Below, piece by piece: positions 4,992 to 7,721 of a stretch of 7,721 bases of DNA. The number at the start of each line of letters is the position of its first letter. Position 1 is the stretch's first letter. The translations under genes were made by a program, and so were the position numbers. The notes under the pieces are model-generated. The model was not told the DNA's origin, did not search any database, and was given only the letters and a program-made list of their open reading frames with translations. Source of the stretch: Acidobacteriota bacterium (GTDB taxonomy: Bacteria > Acidobacteriota > Terriglobia > Bryobacterales > Bryobacteraceae); assembly GCA_016871135.1 (NCBI GenBank), contig VFZQ01000238.1, positions 1 through 7,721 on the forward strand. Direction: 5' to 3'.

Positions 4992-6400
4992 CCCAATCGC
5001 CGACACAACACGGAAGCTGGCTGCTGCCGGTTGTGTTGTCGCTCGGCGCGTTAGGGGCCGAAACTGTACAACTTAAGGGCGTCCGGCACACGACAAGCGG
5101 AAAGGTCACGCGAGTCGCGATCGAACTGAGCGGACCAACCGAGGTCCGCCGCGACCGGCTTCCAAAGCCCGAACGCTATTTCTTCGATTTCGTAAAGACC
5201 ACGCGGGACCGCAAAGGCTTGCAGACAATCCAGGTCGGCGATCCGCTGGTCCGGCAAATCCGCGTCGCGGAGGCTAAACCGGGCGTCATGCGGGTTGTGT
5301 TGGATCTTGAGTCCGAGGCCGATGTCACCACTTCTCAGCTGGAGAACCCGTTCCGCCTAATCGTCGAAGTGAAGCCGCGCGGCTACAAACCGCCGCCCGA
5401 AGCGAAGGAACCGGTTGTGACCTCGGCGGCTCCCGCCAAGCCCGGACCGCGCGCGTTCGTTCCACCTAAGCGGCCGGTTATGGACCAGCGCGCGGTGGTA
5501 TTGCCTCTTCCGCCGGCGATCGCACAGCTTTTCGTCGGTAAGAAGGCCGAAGTCATTCCGATTCCGCGGACGCGGTGGCCGAAGTTCAACGGAGCGTCAA
5601 AGCCGATTGTGGCTGCGGCGAACCCGGCTCCACCACCGGCGGAACCAGCTAAACGGACCGCGACAGGCACGAACTCGCTCACACGAGCGCTGGGGTTGAA
5701 GCTGCGCCGGGTGATGATCGACCCAGGTCATGGCGGCCACGATCAAGGGTCGTCGGGGCCAACGGGACTGCTTGAGAAGGAACTGGTGCTCGACGTTGCA
5801 AAGCGTCTCGGCGAATTAATCGAAGAGAACCTGGGCAGCGAAGTTATCTATACGCGAGATGACGACCACTTCGTCCCCTTGGAAGTCCGCACCAAGCTTG
5901 CAAACGAAAGCAAGGCGGACCTGTTCCTGTCCATCCATGCCAATTCGTCGACGATCCGCAGCGTAACCGGCGTTGAGACGTATTATCTGAGCTTCACCAA
6001 CTCGAAGGAGGCGCTCGAGGTCGCGTCGAGGGAAAATGCAACAAGCGATCGGAGCGTCTTCGAACTCCGCGATTTGCTGCAGAAGATTGCGATGCAGGAC
6101 AAGATCAACGAGTCGCGCGAGTTCGCGGCAAAAGTGAATAACGCGCTCTACCGGGTTTGGGGGCAAGCGGCCGCCACGCGTAATCGTGGTGTAAAGAAAG
6201 CGCCGTTCGTTGTGTTGATCGGCGCGAATATGCCTTCGGTGCTGGCTGAGATCGGGTTTTTGTCGAACCCCCGCGACGAGCAGGAGATGAAGAAGCCAGC
6301 GACGAGACAGAGGATCGCCGAGGCGCTGTACAGGGGAATCGCACAGTACGCCGATTCGCTCAGCCACTTCACGGTCGCGCGTCGCGGCAATGACGAGTAG
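4988..6400 (+). CDS. N-acetylmuramoyl-L-alanine amidase, AmiC-like (AMIN + Amidase_3)
   Basis: A zinc hydrolase that cuts the amide bond between MurNAc and the stem peptide, typically at the division septum. The 470-aa product has a signal peptide (about 1-24, LPVVLSLGALGAETV), an AMIN domain for envelope localisation (about 26-130), a long Pro/Ala linker (about 131-235) and an Amidase_3 domain (about 238-455). Expected zinc ligands are H248 in DPGHGG, E263 in LLEKE and H317 in SIHAN; E421 in LAEIGF is the catalytic glutamate. The segment between about 335 and 405 is an insertion in the position where AmiA/B/C carry the autoinhibitory helix relieved by EnvC/NlpD-type activators. The ATG at 4988 overlaps the transglycosylase stop. 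The open frame extends further upstream only inside that gene, with arginine-rich out-of-frame sequence. There is no Shine-Dalgarno, so coupling is likely. It ends 3 bp from the convergent diguanylate cyclase gene. Confidence 0.93.
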   Translation: MTQSPTQHGSWLLPVVLSLGALGAETVQLKGVRHTTSGKVTRVAIELSGPTEVRRDRLPKPERYFFDFVKTTRDRKGLQTIQVGDPLVRQIRVAEAKPGVMRVVLDLESEADVTTSQLENPFRLIVEVKPRGYKPPPEAKEPVVTSAAPAKPGPRAFVPPKRPVMDQRAVVLPLPPAIAQLFVGKKAEVIPIPRTRWPKFNGASKPIVAAANPAPPPAEPAKRTATGTNSLTRALGLKLRRVMIDPGHGGHDQGSSGPTGLLEKELVLDVAKRLGELIEENLGSEVIYTRDDDHFVPLEVRTKLANESKADLFLSIHANSSTIRSVTGVETYYLSFTNSKEALEVASRENATSDRSVFELRDLLQKIAMQDKINESREFAAKVNNALYRVWGQAAATRNRGVKKAPFVVLIGANMPSVLAEIGFLSNPRDEQEMKKPATRQRIAEALYRGIAQYADSLSHFTVARRGNDE

Positions 6401-6403
6401 GGG

Positions 6404-7318
6404 CTAGGCTTCCTGCAGGCAGGGAGTGGGCGCGACGCAGACACGGTTTCGTCCGGCATGTTTGGCTTGATAGAGCGCTTCGTCGGCGGATCTCAGAATG
6501 AGGTGCCCCGGACAGGGTGTCGACGGGTCGCGGCTGGCGACGCCGAAACTGGCGGTCACTACCAGGTAAAGACTGGTGACCTCAATGGGTTTGCTGGCAA
6601 TGAGTTCGCGAAGCGACTCGGCGAATTGATGCAAGTCTTCCGGTTCCCTCTGCGAGACGATAACGAACTCTTCGCCGCCATACCGGCCCAAGGAATCCTT
6701 TTCGCCGATAGCCCGAGCCAGTCGCTGCGCGATGGCGATAAGAACGGCGTCACCGGCCGCGTGGCCATGGGCGTCGTTCACCGACTTGAAGCGGTCAACG
6801 TCGAGCATGATCACTCCGAGTGGAGCATTGGCGTCAACCCGCGCGGCGAGCACCTCGGTGATTTTGCCGCGATTTTGTATGCCGGTCAGCGCGTCGTGCG
6901 TCGCCTGATGCCGCAGGGCGGCTTGGGCCCGCATTAACTCTTGTTGCAGGTCGACAATCCGGCGGCCCGCGCGCAAACGGACATTCAACTCCTGTTGATC
7001 GAACGGCTTGACGACATAGTCGTCGGCGCCGGCCATCATTCCTTCGATGACATCTTCCTTCTGCGTTCGAGAGGTAAGCAGCAGAATGTAGACGTACGGA
7101 TCGCTGATTTTTTCACGGACCAGCTTGCATACCTCAGGTCCGGTTAGTCCAGGCATCATCCAGTCGAGGATGGCCAGACGAGGCGCATCCGGCCTCTGCA
7201 GCACCTCCCAGGCTTGATTACCGTCCGAGGTGGACACGACTTCGTATCCCCATTTCCTGACAATACTCTCCAGGAGGTGGCGGGAAACCGTACTGTCGTC
7301 GGCAATCAGAATCTTCAT
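6404..7318 (-). CDS. PleD-like response regulator with diguanylate cyclase (REC-GGDEF)
   Basis: A 304-aa cytoplasmic protein that, when phosphorylated, should dimerise and make cyclic di-GMP from two GTP. The REC domain (about 1-120) has the acidic pocket D7/D8, phospho-acceptor D52 in LDWMMP, T82 and K104. A short coiled-coil-like linker (about 121-140) leads to the GGDEF domain (about 140-298). Metal ligands are in LDVDRFK (D173; D175 nearby), with HGHAAGD at 184-190 and the active loop RYGGEEF (212-218), so catalysis looks intact. The RxxD inhibitory I-site expected five residues before GGEEF reads GEKD (205-208). The key Arg is missing, so product feedback through this site is probably lost. 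No histidine kinase is adjacent. The ATG is preceded by GAGAG (4-8 nt upstream) and a small hairpin. The gene is divergent from clpP. Confidence 0.93.
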   Translation of the reverse strand: MKILIADDSTVSRHLLESIVRKWGYEVVSTSDGNQAWEVLQRPDAPRLAILDWMMPGLTGPEVCKLVREKISDPYVYILLLTSRTQKEDVIEGMMAGADDYVVKPFDQQELNVRLRAGRRIVDLQQELMRAQAALRHQATHDALTGIQNRGKITEVLAARVDANAPLGVIMLDVDRFKSVNDAHGHAAGDAVLIAIAQRLARAIGEKDSLGRYGGEEFVIVSQREPEDLHQFAESLRELIASKPIEVTSLYLVVTASFGVASRDPSTPCPGHLILRSADEALYQAKHAGRNRVCVAPTPCLQEA

Positions 7319-7493
7319 ACGCTCTCGGCGCTACCGGGCGCCCCTACTCCTCTTATCGGCCGATGTTCGGATTTTCTAGATAGCCGTCTCAGATTTCCTC
7401 CACCCGGCCAGCAGAGTGGACTCAGACTAACACAACCGGTCAGCGTGCGCATGGCGTTCTCATCGGCAACATCTCCCAGAGCTAATAGCGTCA

Positions 7494-7507
7494 AAACGGT
7501 TCCGTTT
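7494..7507. repeat. Near-palindrome upstream of clpP, candidate operator
   Basis: AAACGG and CCGTTT flank a TT spacer, forming a 14-bp dyad 65 bp before the clpP -10 hexamer. Size and symmetry would suit a dimeric regulator, but I recognise no known consensus. Confidence 0.3.
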
Positions 7508-7572
7508 CGCTCTCCTGGAGTTGATGAGAGTTCCTCCGAGAGAGTTTTATACCGCTTCCGGAGCGATGACGC

Positions 7573-7578
7573 TATGAT
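7573..7578 (+). promoter_or_regulatory. Predicted -10 element of clpP
   Basis: TATGAT lies 9 nt before the ATG at 7588, predicting a leader of only 2-4 nt. There is no TTGACA at the usual distance and no Shine-Dalgarno before the start. This is the third TATGAT found directly before a start codon in the window. Confidence 0.5.
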
Positions 7579-7587
7579 GGTAGTCGA

Positions 7588-7721
7588 ATGCCCCGTATGG
7601 AAAATTCCGTTTTGGTCCCCATGGTGGTTGAGCAAACCTCCCGCGGAGAACGTGCCTACGATATCTACTCGCGCCTGCTCAAGGAAAACATCATCTTCTT
7701 GGGAACCCCCATCGACGACAA
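7588..7721 (+). CDS. clpP: ATP-dependent Clp protease proteolytic subunit (5' end)
   Basis: The first 44 codons of ClpP, the serine protease subunit that forms a double heptameric barrel and degrades unfolded or tagged proteins delivered by ClpX or ClpA/C. The segment LVPMVVEQTSRGERAYDIYSR (residues 9-29), followed by LLKENIIFLGTPIDD, is the very conserved ClpP N-terminus. The catalytic Ser, His and Asp lie beyond the right edge. Three in-frame ATGs (7588, 7597 and 7621) are possible starts. I prefer 7588, which lies closest behind the TATGAT promoter element, but 7597 is also plausible, and none has a ribosome binding site. The short propeptide processed in other ClpPs would be these first residues. 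Trigger factor (tig), a frequent upstream neighbour, is absent here; a divergent diguanylate cyclase gene lies upstream instead. Confidence 0.93.
   Translation, partial: MPRMENSVLVPMVVEQTSRGERAYDIYSRLLKENIIFLGTPIDD

Larger units (their letters stand above)
7319..7587. other. 269-bp intergenic region between the diguanylate cyclase gene and clpP
   Basis: No convincing gene lies here. The contents are: a 5-bp stem hairpin GGCGC-TACCGG-GCGCC (7327-7342) just before the cyclase start; the perfect palindrome ATCGGCCGAT (7355-7364); GAGT-GG-ACTC (7414-7423); the near-palindrome AAACGG-TT-CCGTTT (7494-7507); CTCTC...GAGAG (7510-7530); and a 9-bp inverted pair ATAGCGTCA (7485-7493) / TGACGCTAT (7567-7575) whose right arm overlaps the clpP -10. 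I see no CIRCE element (TTAGCACTC-N9-GAGTGCTAA) and no CtsR box. No clear promoter for the cyclase gene is visible. Confidence 0.5.

Noticed and set aside
4245..5006. Minus-strand 253-codon frame opposite the transglycosylase
   Set aside because: Shadow frame. The plus strand encodes catalytic Glu, GLMQLMP and AYNAG motifs.
5816..6367. Minus-strand 183-codon frame opposite the amidase
   Set aside because: Shadow frame. The zinc ligands and catalytic Glu are encoded on the plus strand.
7315..7635. Minus-strand 106-codon open frame upstream of the diguanylate cyclase gene, ending in an ATGA overlap with it
   Set aside because: Its first part is antisense to the clpP start and its promoter, the translation has no recognisable domain, and its composition looks like translated intergenic DNA. 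The overlap with the cyclase ATG is tempting but insufficient.
1..7721. CRISPR arrays, tRNA/rRNA genes, insertion sequences, long direct repeats, riboswitches
   Set aside because: No periodic repeats, transposase motifs, terminal inverted repeats with target duplications, or cloverleaf/T-loop sequences were found on reading either strand.

Overview
This is a GC-rich, gene-dense stretch of a bacterial chromosome. It suggests an Acidobacteriota member, perhaps of the Bryobacter/Solibacter group. The case rests on an ECF sigma factor of the type expanded in Acidobacteria and Planctomycetes (LQPTALVNEAY, RQARVVELRYFGGLSVEETA motifs), an AMIN-linker-Amidase_3 protein next to a small lytic transglycosylase, and overall protein resemblance. 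The taxonomic placement is inference, because no rRNA or marker gene is complete here. I see no mobile element, CRISPR array, tRNA or rRNA.

Layout, left to right. (1) Minus strand: a complete ECF sigma factor gene (164-721), followed by a possible 53-codon small gene (6-167) joined through an ATGA stop/start overlap. (2) Plus strand: a putatively exported HIT-superfamily, Cdh-like hydrolase (776-1324) overlaps by ATGA a UxaA/GarD-family sugar-acid dehydratase (1321-2862). (3) Minus strand: mobA (3627-4187, Mo cofactor guanylyltransferase) is followed 6 bp later by an MlaF-type ABC ATPase (2868-3620) that has no permease gene beside it. (4) Plus strand: a lytic transglycosylase (4248-4991) overlaps by ATGA an N-acetylmuramoyl-L-alanine amidase (4988-6400). 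The two form a peptidoglycan-remodelling operon. (5) Minus strand: a PleD-like REC-GGDEF diguanylate cyclase (6404-7318). (6) A 269-bp intergenic region, then the 5' end of clpP (7588 to the right edge, plus strand).

Most of the genes are ordinary housekeeping or accessory functions, and I do not see a dedicated novel system. The most interesting signal is in the regulatory architecture. Five of the six genes that open a transcription unit have a near-consensus -10 hexamer (TATGAT, TAAAAT or TATAAT) only 2-14 nt from the start codon. HIT and mobA share the same layout, TGC + hexamer + 6 nt + ATG, which predicts leaderless mRNAs. The coupled downstream genes also lack obvious Shine-Dalgarno sequences. 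The two divergent gene pairs have promoters packed so tightly that they overlap, and the two convergent pairs are separated by only 5 and 3 bp. Secondary points are a putative export signal on the HIT protein, a diguanylate cyclase whose inhibitory I-site has lost its arginine, and an orphan MlaF with an unusual ABC signature motif.
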